Positions 1 to 12,062 are shown, numbered from the stretch's first letter. The stretch is DNA of 64,000 bases from Lunularia cruciata (GCA_948567375.1 OX419755.1:55632291-55696290); one strand, 5' to 3'. Made by a program: numbers and translations. The notes: generated from the sequence alone by a model not told the origin.

Positions 1-2184
1 ATCCCAGGACACCTCAATCAACAGCACAACAAAAGTCTCCATAGGAGTGAAGTAAGCAGAGACCACTGTTTTAACTCACTAGGGAAATTTAGCAGTAGGG
101 GAGACTATATCTTGTCTTGGTTAAAGACGAAGCAGCCAAGTGTTAGATTTTGCGAGTGGCTGCAAAAGGTGTGTGACGAACTTCGAAGTTGGTCAGGCCA
201 CCAAAGCCAGAGGAAGTCAAGACAGGAGATAATGCACATACAATGATTTGCCCGGAGATGAGGATTTTGACATTTGGTACCCCACATCGTGCTTTTGCTC
301 GATGGTCAGTTTCTCAGGTATATATGTGTGTGATGATTCCTGTCCAATGTGACTTGGTGAAAGCAAACAAAAGTTTAAGTCGTCACTTTCAACTGCTGAT
401 AATGCCAACACTGGAGGGTAGCAATATGCTGTGTCTTTTTCTGCCTCGAATATGAAGGCGTCGTTCAGCTACAAAGATACTTCTTGTGTCACAATAAGGA
501 GGTGACTATAAACTCACCATACGAAATCTCTTTTCTGTATAAATATGTGATATCAGCTTAATTTACTGACATATGAATCAAACACGATCGGTTTCCTTTT
601 GCTTTCTCTCAGATCGAGATTGAATCTGAGAGTCTCCCTCTAGATCTAATTCCATTCACTGTTTGACTGTCAGTGTTTTTACTCTTTGACTCGCGTTGTC
701 TCCCTTAGAATTATTGCTAGTCCCGAGGCTTTGATATGCTTTTCCCAGTGGGCGGTGTATTCATTGTTAGTCCCCACATTATAGGCTGCAGTATGGCTTG
801 CCGTCAGATGCTCTCCCTGGTAGAGTGACAAGATCCTTCCCAAATCGTCTTACTCAATGTGAGGGAGACTACTACTGAACAGGAGGTCCTTTTGTCGATC
901 GTTCCAAAAACACCATAGTAGATCTGTGTGGACTCATCTCTGAATCCTGTTGGGATGTGCTTTCTTCTCGTTGACTAGTCCATCATCCATTCGAGGCATC
1001 TTCTTCATTGTTTTACTTCTGTGATGTATCTGTTTTTCGAATCGAGGTGTTCTGGAGTTTGATGTAATTGTGAGCGTTCTGGTGTTGTTGCCATGTGAGT
1101 AGTGTTCGTATCAGGAGGTGGCAGCCTGTGATTATTGTAGAGGAGAGGTTGGTTGGCAATGGTGCACTGACTTCCCCTGTTGCAGTCGATCGATTCAGGA
1201 GAAACGTTGGAGTGCGTGATTTGAGACGTCTTTAGAATTCCAGTTATCCACTTCCAGAATGTGTTTCTAGGAACCACCATTCCTTCGTCTCAATGGAGTT
1301 TCATTACAGTGCAATTTACTCGCTATCCATTAACTTTCTATAACCTTCCAATGACTCACCATCAGTGCTTACAATTTTATCAGTCTCATTATGAACTTTA
1401 TGAGTACAGTGAACTCTCAGCCATATGTCTGACACGCAGCGCCATATACCCATGCGACTCGTGGCGAGGTGAAGGAATTATTATAGCTGGAAGCAGAAAG
1501 AGTCTGAACGAAATATAATCCCCATGGCACGCTCATGTCAGTTTACAAGGGTTTACAAGAGAAGAGCAAACGGGCTAAATTCATCAGGATTACGAGGTGT
1601 TTATTTGATCTTCACATGCTTATTGACACTATGGTCAGTAACACAAGAGAAGCGGCGAGGCCTTCACTGAAAGTCTGCACAGAAATACCTTACGCTTTAG
1701 GCTCACAAATTTGAACAAGACTTTAGAAGGATGTTGTTCAGCTTCCTTAGATTCCTCTTCAAACCCGGTAAGAAATGATAGACTGGGTTTCACTTCAGTG
1801 ACGATCGAGCAAATCAGACACGAATGGAAGTCATGAAGGATTGCTCGGAGTACTCAAATAAACATCATAACCCAATTGACGAGGCGATGAGAATGAACTT
1901 GTAAACAGATGTTGCAGTTCTCAATTCAGCGTATTCATCTTGATGACAAGTAAGGATTGCAAAGGCAATCAGCGATGCATCCCTGGTTGTGAGGGGAAAT
2001 GAGAGAAGACAAACCAACACTACCAACAATTTTAGTCGTACCTTGATGTCGATCGAAATTAAATACCTAACTTTCACTTGTATAAAGAGACCAGTCTTTT
2101 ATGATTCAGTGATGAAGAACGTGCAATAGAAATACATACTTCATTTGAGTGATGTGGAAGTCTACATGCGTTTGTTTATGAGAT
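1..2184. other. 3' flank of the P450 gene, no gene recognised
   Basis: Mixed-composition DNA without long open frames or recognisable protein domains. Two short stretches look slightly coding-like. One is a plus-strand segment at about 177-316 that ends at a good splice-donor context (CAG then GTATAT). The other is a minus-strand frame at 1865-2077 with a hydrophobic start and no ATG. Neither matches a family I know and neither has a convincing partner exon, so I do not call them as genes. No retroelement signatures were seen here. Confidence 0.5.
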
Positions 2185-2190
2185 TTTATT
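2185..2190 (-). terminator. Candidate polyadenylation signal of the P450 gene
   Basis: The plus strand reads TTTATT here, so the minus strand reads AATAAA, about 150 bases beyond the P450 stop codon. This is the canonical signal at a plausible distance. Plant polyadenylation signals are loose, so the assignment is tentative. Confidence 0.3.
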
Positions 2191-2338
2191 ACGTCGAAAC
2201 ATGTAGACCATCGTGAGGTCAAGCCTCAAAGACCCTTATATAGACATTACGACAGCCGGGGATGGTTGATAAACCAACCTTGAGGTTCATGAAAGTCCTT
2301 GAGAAACAGTAGTCTCTACAAATGGAACGGTTTACACA

Positions 2339-5300
2339 CTATCGTTTTGACACAGTTACCAGCAATCCATTGCGAATTGACATGACTAGACTCACCCGAT
2401 AGTCTACAGTTTGATCAGGTACCAAGTGGAATCGGAAAAATCGCATGAGTATGGCAGCCGTCATCTTCATCTGTAGGTAAGCATTTTCTTTTCCTAAACA
2501 AACTCGTGGTCCAGCCTGCAGATACGTTCACAAAAATATTAGGAAGATGATATGCATCCGCAGTTTTGACGTTTATTTCCATGATTGTGTTGTGTCGCAA
2601 CTTTTAAACCACTCCTATTTCAAGATAGATTCACTGCAAAGCTCCGGCGGTTGCATCAAACAGAACTCCCTTTGGATCTGTCGGTCTTTACGGACTGGTT
2701 CTTCCCAACCGGACTAGTTCAGGGTTTTAATATCATGCTTTCCTTTCAGCTCTCATAATTTAAGATATACCTCGTCAAGATCAAAATTGGGTTCTCACCA
2801 GTGTCAATAAGGTTTAGTGGACAAATCAGGTGAACGGAGATGTACCGAAAGCGAGCGTACGCTATCGTACTGGTGAAACGATGCAAATACAGAAGGTGGA
2901 GTTATCACTTCGTTTTGTTAGGATGGATTGAAACAACGTAGTAGTAAACCTTATTAAAAGCCAAACAAAGGACACACTTTGGCTTTTCTTGAAATGCACA
3001 AAACTGAACTTTTATTACCTGGAAAGCTGTAAACTTGAACAATGATTCGGATTGGTAAACACCGTCCTTCAACCACCGTTCAGGTCGAAATACTCTCGCA
3101 CCAGGACCCCAAAGTGTTTCCGATCGTCCCATTGAATATGGGGAATAGACGACCATACTTTTTGCTTTCACTTTCGTCCCGTCTGGTAGTACATCGTCAT
3201 TAACTGCATACTTAGAATCCTGCATCTCAGACTGAGATACATTAGAACTGTTTCATAAGGTGTAGCACTAATACAGAGTCGTGTCTATAACAGGGCGGGG
3301 CCGAAGAAGCAGGATGTACTTAGCTCTACAGACAGAAGGATCATAGACATACACATTCCTTTCCAGTTCAAGGAGCTACGGGTCATATCCAGAGAAAGGC
3401 ATCTACAACACTGGAAGATCGGAGTAGAGGTTTGTTGGTAGGGCTCTGAGATGCTCAGCGCGGAGGGACTTGTCCAGTAACCAGAACTAGCAGCTTGAGT
3501 TTATAGTTTTTTATCGGAGATTCAGTCCAAAAGACTTGGTTGAATCCTCTCTCCCGGGAAGGAAAAAGAAAAGTAGACGCACAAGTTCACATTGCCAATT
3601 ACCATATCCAATTTAGATCCCATGCTTGGACTCTTGGTAGAAGACAAGAAAGCAAGAGTTCTTATCGTATCTTTGACATACACATTTTTCAAGCTTTACA
3701 GATTAGGATGTCATTATTAGTACAAAAAGTTGGAGAGCTTAGAAGGGCACGTATATACCCTGGCAACTGGTGGGTGCAGCCGTAGACATTCGCTCAAGGT
3801 AGCGTGAATATAGTGCAGCTCCGACAGAGAGTCAAATGTGCAACGATCTGCGAAGGAGGAATAACGACCTTTTTCTTCACCACCATCACTCTCTAGATTG
3901 CCGAAGACATCTCTCAACTCCTCATGGCACTTTTCAGCAACATGGGGGTTTAAGCATAGTTCATATGTCCACCAAGATAAGAGTGCAGCAGAAGTATCCC
4001 TTCCAGCAACCATAAAGTTAAGAGCAGCATCACGTAACACATTGTCACTTAAGGGATTCCCGTCTTTATCTTTGCCATTCATAAACCTCGAGAGCAAGTC
4101 CTCCTTGTCCTGCAAACCGAAACAAACCACCTGTAAATTCCAAATAAATAATTTATAACTACCCGGAGATTCAGCAGGATGATTTTTATCAGCTTGACTG
4201 AAAGTCCTATCAGAGATTGTAGCCCTAGGGAGCTGCGTATTCATAATCCGTATGCATCTAGTGAAGTGAACTTATTAACTAACAAGTCCCCTGTACTGGT
4301 TTTTACCATAATTTGAATGGGATGAAAAAAGTCACGTAAGAGAAGACTCAGATAGAAACTGACCAGCGTGCGGTTCAAAGCAGTAAGTCTCTTAAGCTCC
4401 GCTCGCCGGTCAAGAATAACACCGTACACATAGTTGTCCACTATCTTAATTTCGGCTTTCATTGCCTTCTCCTCTCCAAGATTGAGAAACCTTTTGACTT
4501 TCCAGAAAAGGTCGAAAATCCGTCTCGTAACACGAGCTTGGGCTGCATCAAAAGCTGCTGCAAAAGGAATTTCCGGAAGGTCTTCACTTAAGCTATGTTG
4601 ATCTACACCGAAGGCGATCATACATATGGAATCCATTGTCATTCGGAGAAACAGGTCCTGAAGAAAGCAACACGAAGATCAAGTTCTGTTGAGAACAATA
4701 GAGATAGCTCAACCTCACGAAGCGAACGAAGAAAACCTTCTCCAAATCAGTGTTTTTGATGACCTGTGAGATGGCCGCGGAGCATCTTTCTAGATCTAGA
4801 CACACAATTCCAAATTGATGGTCCATCTACTCGCCTTCCATATGCAAGGGACAATTCTGGGCCTTATCACATGGCAGCAGAGTAAGAGAGAGGTAAGGCC
4901 GGTTTACCCACCTGAATATTCACTGACTTCTCGGTATCTGCGACTTTGTCCAAGAACACAGCAAGTCGCAGGGCATGCTCGCGATAGGCGCATGCGCTAG
5001 AATTTCGAAGCTTGATGGAAGAGAATTCAAAACTAGAAATCTTGCGGTGCTGTTTCCAGGTCTCGCCATCGGTAGCAAATATTCCGTCTCCTAACAGATC
5101 ACTTGTTCTCTCATACAGTAGGGGTCCCTGGTGTACCACAGCAAAAAATACTCAGTACAAATAACACGTTCGCTTTCAATTTTCCTCAGTTTTGAGAACC
5201 TGATCCAGTTGCTTTCATTGAATCCACCAGGCACAAACGGCTTCTAAGTTCTTTTCAGTGACGAGAAGTTTAGGTGAATCTAGACCAAGAAGTCAATAAA

Positions 5301-5703
5301 TGAATACTATAGTTGTAACCTCAAATTGTGATGTCTAGACTACAGCTTCACTATCAGCTAAAGCGATCTGCATTGACAATCACAAAGGAGAATTACACAC
5401 CTTGATGTAGTTTGGAAAGTTTGTTTTCAAAATCTGTTCAACAGCCGCAGCGTTAGCCACTTGTACAAGGTTGACTTTCCAAAACTGAGTAACGAGTATG
5501 CCTGAGGGGGTCTTCTGTAGGTACCCATCAAACCAGTCATGCTGGCGGTGACTATTCCTTTTAGCCTCAAAGAAACATCCGAAAATTGGCCATTCCTTTG
5601 GCCCTACTCTATTGCGCTGTAGCCATCGATATACCCACAAGTAAACAACGATGCCCGTCACCAGTCCGATCAGCAGAGACCAATTTTCCACCACAGTACC
5701 CAT
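2339..5703 (-). CDS. CYP704-like: Cytochrome P450, CYP704-type (CYP86 clan), complete six-exon gene
   Basis: A haem-thiolate monooxygenase. CYP704 enzymes, where studied, hydroxylate long-chain fatty acids at the ER for cutin or sporopollenin precursors; that role is inferred here from the family. Exons on the minus strand: 5703-5401, 5127-4912, 4657-4364, 4109-3759, 3219-3019 and 2515-2339. All introns are GT-AG, in phase 0, and 254-539 bp long. The product is about 513 residues. An N-terminal membrane anchor spans about residues 8-27. The I-helix motif AGRDT is at 306-310, the K-helix ExxR (ECLR) at 378-381, the FRPERW motif at 432-437, and the haem loop FQAGPRVCLG at 454-463 with ligand Cys461. 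I start at the ATG at 5703; a longer frame upstream has only TTG. The last exon has no ATG of its own and is easily missed. The K-helix exon end (VAR) and next start (DSK) were chosen by splice signals and family fit. No frameshift or stop is seen, so it is probably functional. Confidence 0.93.
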
Positions 5704-8284
5704 CACTTCACTTCTTGTCAAAATCGAATGTCAGCTTCCCACGAATAAATTTGCCTAAGGTACACCGGACGTTGTCAAGTATTTGCTACTACTCCGCTCT
5801 GACCTCATCTTTTTCAATTTCCGCTCCACCCACTTGGTGTAGCGCGAAGCACAATCCTCTCTCGAAGAAGCAGTAGAAGCACCTCCGCTCCACTGTGCCT
5901 GACAGAGAAAGAGAGAAAGTCAATTGTTGTTTACATCACTTCAGTAAAGCAGCCTACTGGAGCAAAATGCCGGACAGTCCAAAGGAAAGGGTGGGTCAAA
6001 TCAAATCACTACCGAAACGAGTGGCCACTTTCCCGGTAACTTTCGCCTTCATCTAGAGATTCACTGCAATCTGAGCTTCCTATCAATTCCGATTTGTTGC
6101 AAAGCCATAAGTAGCTATCTCGCCTGTTTATGGCCTTGATTCCCAGCAAAACCATCTACAAATTGGCGAAGTCCACTGTCATCAAATCCACTGCATAAGC
6201 TGTCTTATGACCAGATGAGTTTGACCACCTTCCCCTCTTCAAGTGTATTCCATTGCAAAAGTCAGCCCAGTCCATGAGAGGAAGACGAAGACGAAGACGA
6301 CCGTGTGTCGCTCGCGTTGAAATTTGACTCACAACATTTCTCCAGATAGGGGTATAAAACAGTTAAGAGTACACACATCTTTATCTACATCATTCTCAAC
6401 CACTTAAGACATTAGCGAGAATAATATAGCCGCTCTAGTTTTCTTGACTTTATATTCATATGGAGAGGAATAGTTTGTTACTAGGTAACTAGGAAGTGGC
6501 TGGATTGTCCTTTTCGCATGCTTCAGAATCATACTACATTATGTAGTACCCAAGATCATGTTAGATAGTTATAGAGTGATTGCTTATTCTTTTTGCAATA
6601 TTTATATGTGGAATATTTGTAGTATGTCCATCAAATAAATCGAGAACCATTTTTAACTATTTATATATTTTTGAAGAACAGCCTATGGAAGGAATTCACT
6701 CCTTGTCTCTATATCATTATAATTATAATATTTAATATTTTGATATTTATTAATATTTTGATTTTAGTTTCAATATATTTAGATATATGAAAAATTAAAA
6801 ATTAAAATATTATTTCACTATATCAAAAGAGATCCAAATAAATTTTATTATAAAGAAAAAAATATAATCCAAATTACCGTGATTAAGAGTTTAAAGGTTC
6901 ATACTTTTTGTTAGGGAAAAATATGGTGATCAAGCATAGGTATTCCCTTGTAGCATCATTCAATAGAGGCACAAACAAGATATGTTTGCGCATTACCTAA
7001 ATACATCTTTGCCAATTAATTTCAATCTCTTTAATAAGTTGGTTAAGGCTTTCCACAAGTAAGGATGTGGGGAAAGCCCTTTAAACCAAATGCAAAATCT
7101 AGCAAGAAGTGCAGCAAGGCATTGAGTCTAGAATATATCATCTATATAGGCCCATCATCCCTTAAATTTCTACATGCACTTGATATTTCACAAGCCTGCA
7201 ACTTAATGACTTTGGCTTGAACTATAAGCTTTTCACTCTTAGCAACCTAAACATGAGCCATATCATAGTCTACATGTATTAGAAACGTCTCTTTTATTTG
7301 AAAAATTTACTTAAAATTGTATTATAAGAAAATTCATTTTTCTACAAAACCCATTGGAGACATATTACAAGGCCAAGTGTATAAAGAAATTTTCCTCTTT
7401 ATCCAATAAATCAAGAGCCCAGTTGATCTACTCTACCGTTGAATATTAGATAGAATTCTATTGGAACAAATACATTGGCTATGGTAAAATATGTTTCTTG
7501 ATAAAATGTTTTATTACTGTCCTATACTATCATTTAAAGAATGAATATATAACATCTAACCTTTGCAACTTCAAGTGGATCAATTCGCTATATGATTATA
7601 GTTTTAATTTCTAAATCAAAATGAATTTTTCGTAGATTAGAAGTAGTGGAGTTTCAGGATTTGCTACTAAGTTAACGGGGTTGGTACTTCATGTAATACT
7701 ATCAAGGTTGCAATTAATTTTGGTTGTCTTTTATGCAAATGGTATTACCAGTAATGTTATTTTCTCTCTTGTAAGTGAAATTTGCACAATTAATTGTTGA
7801 AAATAGCGAGTCACTATAACCAAAAGAAAACTTGAAAAATCAAGCTGTGAAATCTATAGGAGAAGCTAAATGCAAGGAAACAAATACCAAATACCAATAA
7901 ATATTCTCGAAGGACTAGTTTACTCATACTACAAGGTTCAAAGGAGCAAATGAAGGATTATGGAATTCAAGGTAATGCATTTATAAGTGATTGTGTGACG
8001 GATTTAGAGTGTCGTGTAAATATCGAAGGATCTAAGAATCCTAAACCAATTAAATGTTATGGGCCCAATTTAGCTTATGTTTACGATGGATTTAGAAGTG
8101 TTGGGTAAAGACAAGGTTTTAAGAGTCTATACCCATCAAAATTAAATTCAGTGAAAGTCTTGGGGTCCAACTTTATCCCAGGGCTCTATGGATTGGGGAG
8201 ATCTACATCTAAATAAGGTCAAGGTTCCACTTTTAGCCTCGTGTTTTCCTTGATTCGATTTTAACTGCACCGACCCAAGCAGGG
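5704..8284. other. Upstream region of the P450 and AT-rich spacer
   Basis: The first few hundred bases should hold the P450 promoter and 5' UTR, but I see no clear TATA box on the minus strand. A short GAAGAC repeat (three units) lies at about 6283-6300. A plus-strand TATAAA occurs at about 6353 with no gene recognised after it. From about 6600 to 8280 the DNA is strongly AT-rich, with no open frame of note and no domain. I see nothing else to annotate. Confidence 0.5.
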
Positions 8285-8408
8285 CAGATTTCTCATATAT
8301 AGACTTTATTGGGGCTAGCCCCATTTTATCTTTTTAGTCTCTCCCTTGTAGGGCTTGAGGTGTCTTCCCATCCTTTGTGTTCTCTACTCGCGGTTGTCTT
8401 TTTCAACC
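8285..8408 (+). repeat. Degenerate retroelement tail repeat, copy 1
   Basis: About 124 bases containing 'gcagatttctcatata', 'ggggctagccccat', 'gtctctcccttgta' and 'gtcttcccatcc' in that order. The same ordered blocks return at 8848-8972 and, more decayed, at about 9355-9450 and 9905-10010. Copy 2 lies just after a retroelement coding remnant, so the repeat is probably its 3' untranslated tail. Confidence 0.6.
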
Positions 8409-8476
8409 AAATAATACTAATCTTACTTATCTTTAAAAGGTGATTGTCACATACTACTAAGATAGGTACCTAGAGG

Positions 8477-8845
8477 ATGGGTATTATGGACGAAAGTGTT
8501 CTATCTAAAAGTATGAGTGCAGTGGCAGGTCGCAAGGTCTCCAAGTATAGGAGCATGCAGCGAGGTCACCTCTTTGTTCCTCTAGCCTTGGAGTTATATG
8601 GAGCAATGGACACAACCTTTGACACATTTGTCAAAGAGTGCACGAGAGCTTATCATGTTCGACGTCAGGGGTATCACTCTCACTCTCATACTTTGTAGTA
8701 TATTTTAGACAGTGTGTGTCCATTGTTCTATAGAGTGCAGTGGCTAGTGCAATCCATAGGAGAGCAATCACATTAGGTGATGTTTCTTCGGATGCTCTAG
8801 TTGTGTGTAGACCATACGACTTGCATAGCTCGGATATCTTAGGTG
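8477..8845 (+). pseudogene. Retroelement polyprotein C-terminal remnant
   Basis: An open stretch at 8477-8698 is followed by a continuation in another frame to about 8845. It contains blocks such as FVPLALELYGAMDTTFDTFV and, after a frameshift near 8697, RQCVSI and AVASAIHRRAI. I recognise this layout (a 'PLA.E.YG' block, then a 'RQ..SI.L.RA' block) as the C-terminal end of a reverse-transcriptase polyprotein seen in plant retroelements, but I cannot name the clade with certainty. At least one frameshift and one in-frame TAG (a likely CAG to TAG change) show it is dead. No reverse-transcriptase core is present upstream, so it is a truncated 3' end. Confidence 0.5.
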
Positions 8846-8847
8846 CG

Positions 8848-8972
8848 GTAGTGCAGATTTCTCATATAGACTCTATTGGGACTTAGCCCCATGTTACCTT
8901 TTTTGTCTCTCCCTTGTATGGCTTGATGGGGTCTTCCCATCCTTCGTTTTTCCTATGCGGTTGCCTTTCTTT
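8848..8972 (+). repeat. Degenerate retroelement tail repeat, copy 2
   Basis: About 125 bases matching copy 1 block by block ('gcagatttctcatata', 'gacttagccccat', 'gtctctcccttgta', 'gtcttcccatcc'). It begins immediately after the polyprotein remnant. This position supports reading the repeat as the element's 3' untranslated tail. Confidence 0.6.
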
Positions 8973-9354
8973 CCTCTAAAAGTATGTGGTGGAGGCTTCA
9001 TCTAGATTTGCCAAGCCTTTATTTATCCAATGTTATCTAAGTAAAATTCATAAATGAATCGGAAGTGTTATAGTTAAAAATAATATAATAATTTGCAGAA
9101 TTAATGGAAAATAATATGTGTATGTTCGTTTCTAGTTCACCATTGTAACCGTACCATGCGCCACGGCAACAATCACCATAGATATTCCCCATAAATAAAC
9201 CAGGTGTTCTGACATGCCAGATAGGCCCGCGGATTCCTCCTTGAAATGGTTGGATCATATGCGGCAGTTACTGGGTGACGTCGACATGGTGACGTGACAT
9301 CTGCGGCGAAGGTAGAGACGCGCAGAGTCGAACTTCTCCGTTGAGCTCTTTGTG

Positions 9355-9450
9355 ACTTTGGGACTTAGTCCCATTTTATCCACTATTGTCTTTTTTTGTA
9401 CGGTTCGATAAGTCCAATCCTATGTCTTTCCTTATACGGTTCTCTAGATC
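9355..9450 (+). repeat. Degenerate retroelement tail repeat, copy 3
   Basis: Contains 'gggacttagtcccattttatcc', then 'tttttttgtacggttcgat' and 'tccaatcctatg', a more decayed version of copies 1 and 2. The 380 bases before it (8973-9354) show no gene. A minus-strand frame at 9037-9258 matches nothing I know. Confidence 0.45.
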
Positions 9451-9904
9451 CAATCCTCTGGTTACACGGCCCGATCGCCTCTGACTTTGTAACTACTCCC
9501 TTTGTGTTGTTCCTGTTCCCATCCTTTATTTTTCACACGCGGTCTCGTTGAACTTAAACGTGTCAACACCAGCCCTACAGGAACAGGAATTGAACGGGTT
9601 GTGCATGTAGCGTGCAACTTCTGCCTTTCTTTGAGTGCTTGCTGCTCCACATTATAGGGCTATAGCTGTCGTGCCAGGAGGATGCAACTCCGTCCTCGTC
9701 CGTTGCCTGATTAAAAAGTTCATCAAGTTACTAGACCATTGGCGTATACCAACCTTCAAATTACACACGGTTCGGTTCGAGAAAGAAAACAAAACACGCT
9801 TTCAAAAACTCAGTATCGAGAGTCATTTCTCCAGACGTATGGCTCTCACACGGGAAACACCTCCTTCAATTATAATTACAGTACAAGGGACACGAGTGGC
9901 ATCT

Positions 9905-10010
9905 ACTCTCTACGTACTGGGGATAGTCCCATCTTACCCTCTTTTGCCTTGTACGGCTCGATGGATCTTCCCATCCTTCTTGTGTTCTATGAGGTCGACT
10001 TTTCTCTCTG
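9905..10010 (+). repeat. Degenerate retroelement tail repeat, copy 4
   Basis: Contains 'ggggatagtcccatcttacc', 'ccttgtacggctcgatgg' and 'cttcccatcc'. It is flanked by two similar short segments about 190 bases apart (about 9837-9870 and 10028-10060). This suggests a local duplication of the tail of this family. Confidence 0.45.
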
Positions 10011-10579
10011 CATTAAGAAATCCAGATGTATGGTCTTTACCACGAGTAACACCCCTTTCATCATCGGAAGCATACTATAGTCGGAGTCAAGCCGCCGCGA
10101 GTGACCAGCACAAGAAGATGTACAAGGATTTTCAATCTTAAATCAGTTTCGTAGACGAGGGATGTCGACAGATGCAGTCAATCAGGAATTGTATGAAGGG
10201 TCTAAGGGAACACCTTGACAACCAAGTCTCCGATTCAACCATGTCCTGCAGATAGAAGAAATCCCAATCATGGAGGATCTGTTGTAAACGACTGCAGTGT
10301 TTCCTGCTTTTCTCCTTAGCTTGACTCTACAATTGGATCAAATTGGTAATTTAGGGCCGTACAGTACGATGAAGACCATAGGACTGCAGATAAATGAAAG
10401 GAGAAATCTTAATATTTAGCGGAAGGCGTTCAATGCAGTAAGGCGTTTCAAACGGGGGTTTGGCCTGTTCGTAAAGAATCCGTAGGTTTTCTTTGCAGTC
10501 AGTCCGGCAAAAACGTATAAGTGCGCGGGGGTTAATGGGGGTAATGCGGGAGTTACAGTACCCAGACCTTAGCCGTGGG
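10011..10579. other. Spacer, no gene recognised
   Basis: No domain or element signature is visible. A minus-strand ATG-initiated frame of 87 codons (10614-10351) starts inside the tandem duplication to the right and has no recognisable family. I treat it as chance. Confidence 0.4.
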
Positions 10580-10861
10580 AAATCCTGCGTGTGATAAAAA
10601 CGATGAACCCTCATATTTTACAGTAAGTAAGGATTATGGGAGGTACTGAGGGTTCAATTTAAAAAAAAAAGGAATCTCTACGGGAGTAACCCTTTCCCGT
10701 AACAGTTTTAACGAGACCCTAAATCCTGCGTGTGATAAAAAAGATGAACCCTCATATTTTACAGTAAGTAAGGATTATGGGAGGTACCGAGGGTTCAATT
10801 TAAAAGAATAAGGAATCTCTAGGGGAGTAACCCTTTCTCCTAACAGTTTTAACAAGACCAC
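10580..10861. repeat. 141-bp tandem duplication
   Basis: Two adjacent direct copies, 10580-10720 and 10721-10861, differ at only a handful of bases. Both contain 'cctgcgtgtgataaaaa', 'tcatattttacagtaagtaa' and 'gtaaccctttc'. The first has a run of ten A's where the second has 'aaaagaataa'. The high identity suggests a recent duplication. No coding function is visible. Confidence 0.9.
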
Positions 10862-11390
10862 CCCTGAAGGATTTAGACAAAACCATAAGAAATTTGACGT
10901 GATCTCGTAAAGAAATGGAATTTGAGATTGAATGGTCCCACAATTGTTTTTACGCAAAGAGAGACTGTTTGACGGACGGGACCATTCAAATCTAATATAC
11001 GCATGCCATTAGAAAGAAAACTAATAATATTGGAAGCTAAATAGAATATGACATGTGGCGTTTGAGGTTCCTAGATTTGGACACATCGTTTGTGGACTGC
11101 CACGAGGTGCTGCGGGAGCAATTTCACTCTCAAAATTTCCCATCTCTCCGTACTTACAGTGGAATTTGTTTCTTTTGGTTTAGTTTAAGGTTCTTTGTAA
11201 TAAAGAATTTGTTCCCCTTGCAACACCCATAATTATATGTGATTGATATTCAAAAGTGAATTCTTAAACAATGGAGTACTCTTCTTTGCTTCTCACTAAC
11301 ATTCCATCTCCTCCCTCTTGCTAGTCTACACCTCAAACAATTGGAATTCTTGATCCCTTTCCAACTAGTGGATTTGGTGTGTTCTAACTG
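10862..11390. other. Spacer, no gene recognised
   Basis: About 530 bases with no domain, RNA gene or element end that I can recognise. Confidence 0.4.
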
Positions 11391-12062
11391 TTGGATTTGT
11401 TGATGGTGTCTTCCTCAATGTCTTTGTCAATGACTTCAGTGCCTTCCTCAAAGATGCTTTCAACAAGTAAAGTCAGCGTTAAGGCCAACGAGAATAAATT
11501 TAGGATGGTGGCTCATCATTATGCACAGATTTTAGATTATCTTGATAATCCTGATTTTCAACACTTCAGTCAGATTCATGGTGAGTTTATAAGAAACAAA
11601 TGCAGAAGAATGTTGCTTTTAGTATGATGGCCACATTTCTCGTGAAGTTCGGGATAGGATTTCCAAGTAGCATGATAAAGGATAGATTGTGCAAGAAATG
11701 GGCAAGATATTTGAAGGCTTACAACTCTACTAGAGATTGGATATTATGTTTGGATGCCGAGCAAATATATCTCCCTTGCTCTTCTAAGTATGGGGTTGGG
11801 ATGTGAAGCAAATATTCTTGAATCAAGATTTGGTCTCGACAAAGAAGAGGAGAAAGAATTGATGGATGATATCACTTTGTCAAGCACCATAAAGACCTTT
11901 CCTTTTACAAGTATCCTTGATGAGTTTGATTTTGGAGAGGATACTCAACATGTCCTAGAAGAAGAGAGTCTTTTCATGCATGATTCTCAACCTTGTGTGA
12001 AAGATGTTTGTGTGGATGAGGTTATTCAAAACAAGAAAAACTTGGGAGGACTGAAAGAACTA
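11391..12062 (+). pseudogene. Unidentified broken coding stretch
   Basis: Three overlapping plus-strand frames (11391-11627, 11600-11806, 11754 onward) together look like one coding stretch broken by frameshifts. They include VAHHYAQILDYLDNPDFQ near the start and an acidic part (EEEKELMDDI, EEESLFMHD) near the end. I do not recognise the family. The frame runs on to 12155, but everything after 12062 is sequence of the adjacent solo LTR, so the natural end is lost. It could be a host gene fragment or an internal retroelement fragment. No primer site is seen next to the LTR, so the second reading has no direct support. Confidence 0.35.

Noticed and set aside
177-316. Plus-strand possible exon ending at a good donor site (RPPKPEEVKTGD region)
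   Set aside because: No partner exon, no recognised family, and a stop just upstream at 174; a single donor context is not enough.
1865-2077. Minus-strand hydrophobic small protein downstream of the P450
   Set aside because: No ATG, only about 260 bp from the P450 stop, and no recognised family; more likely chance.
5704-5721. Longer N-terminus of the P450 starting at 5721
   Set aside because: The codon at 5721 is TTG; the first ATG is at 5703, and the membrane anchor follows it at the usual distance.
9037-9258. Minus-strand frame with Gly-, Tyr- and Cys-rich sequence (IYGDCCRGAWYGYNGE)
   Set aside because: Looked like a possible chitin-binding fold, but the cysteine spacing does not fit and there is no signal peptide.
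10351-10614. Minus-strand 87-codon ATG-initiated frame
   Set aside because: It starts within the tandem duplication, and its composition looks random; no family match.
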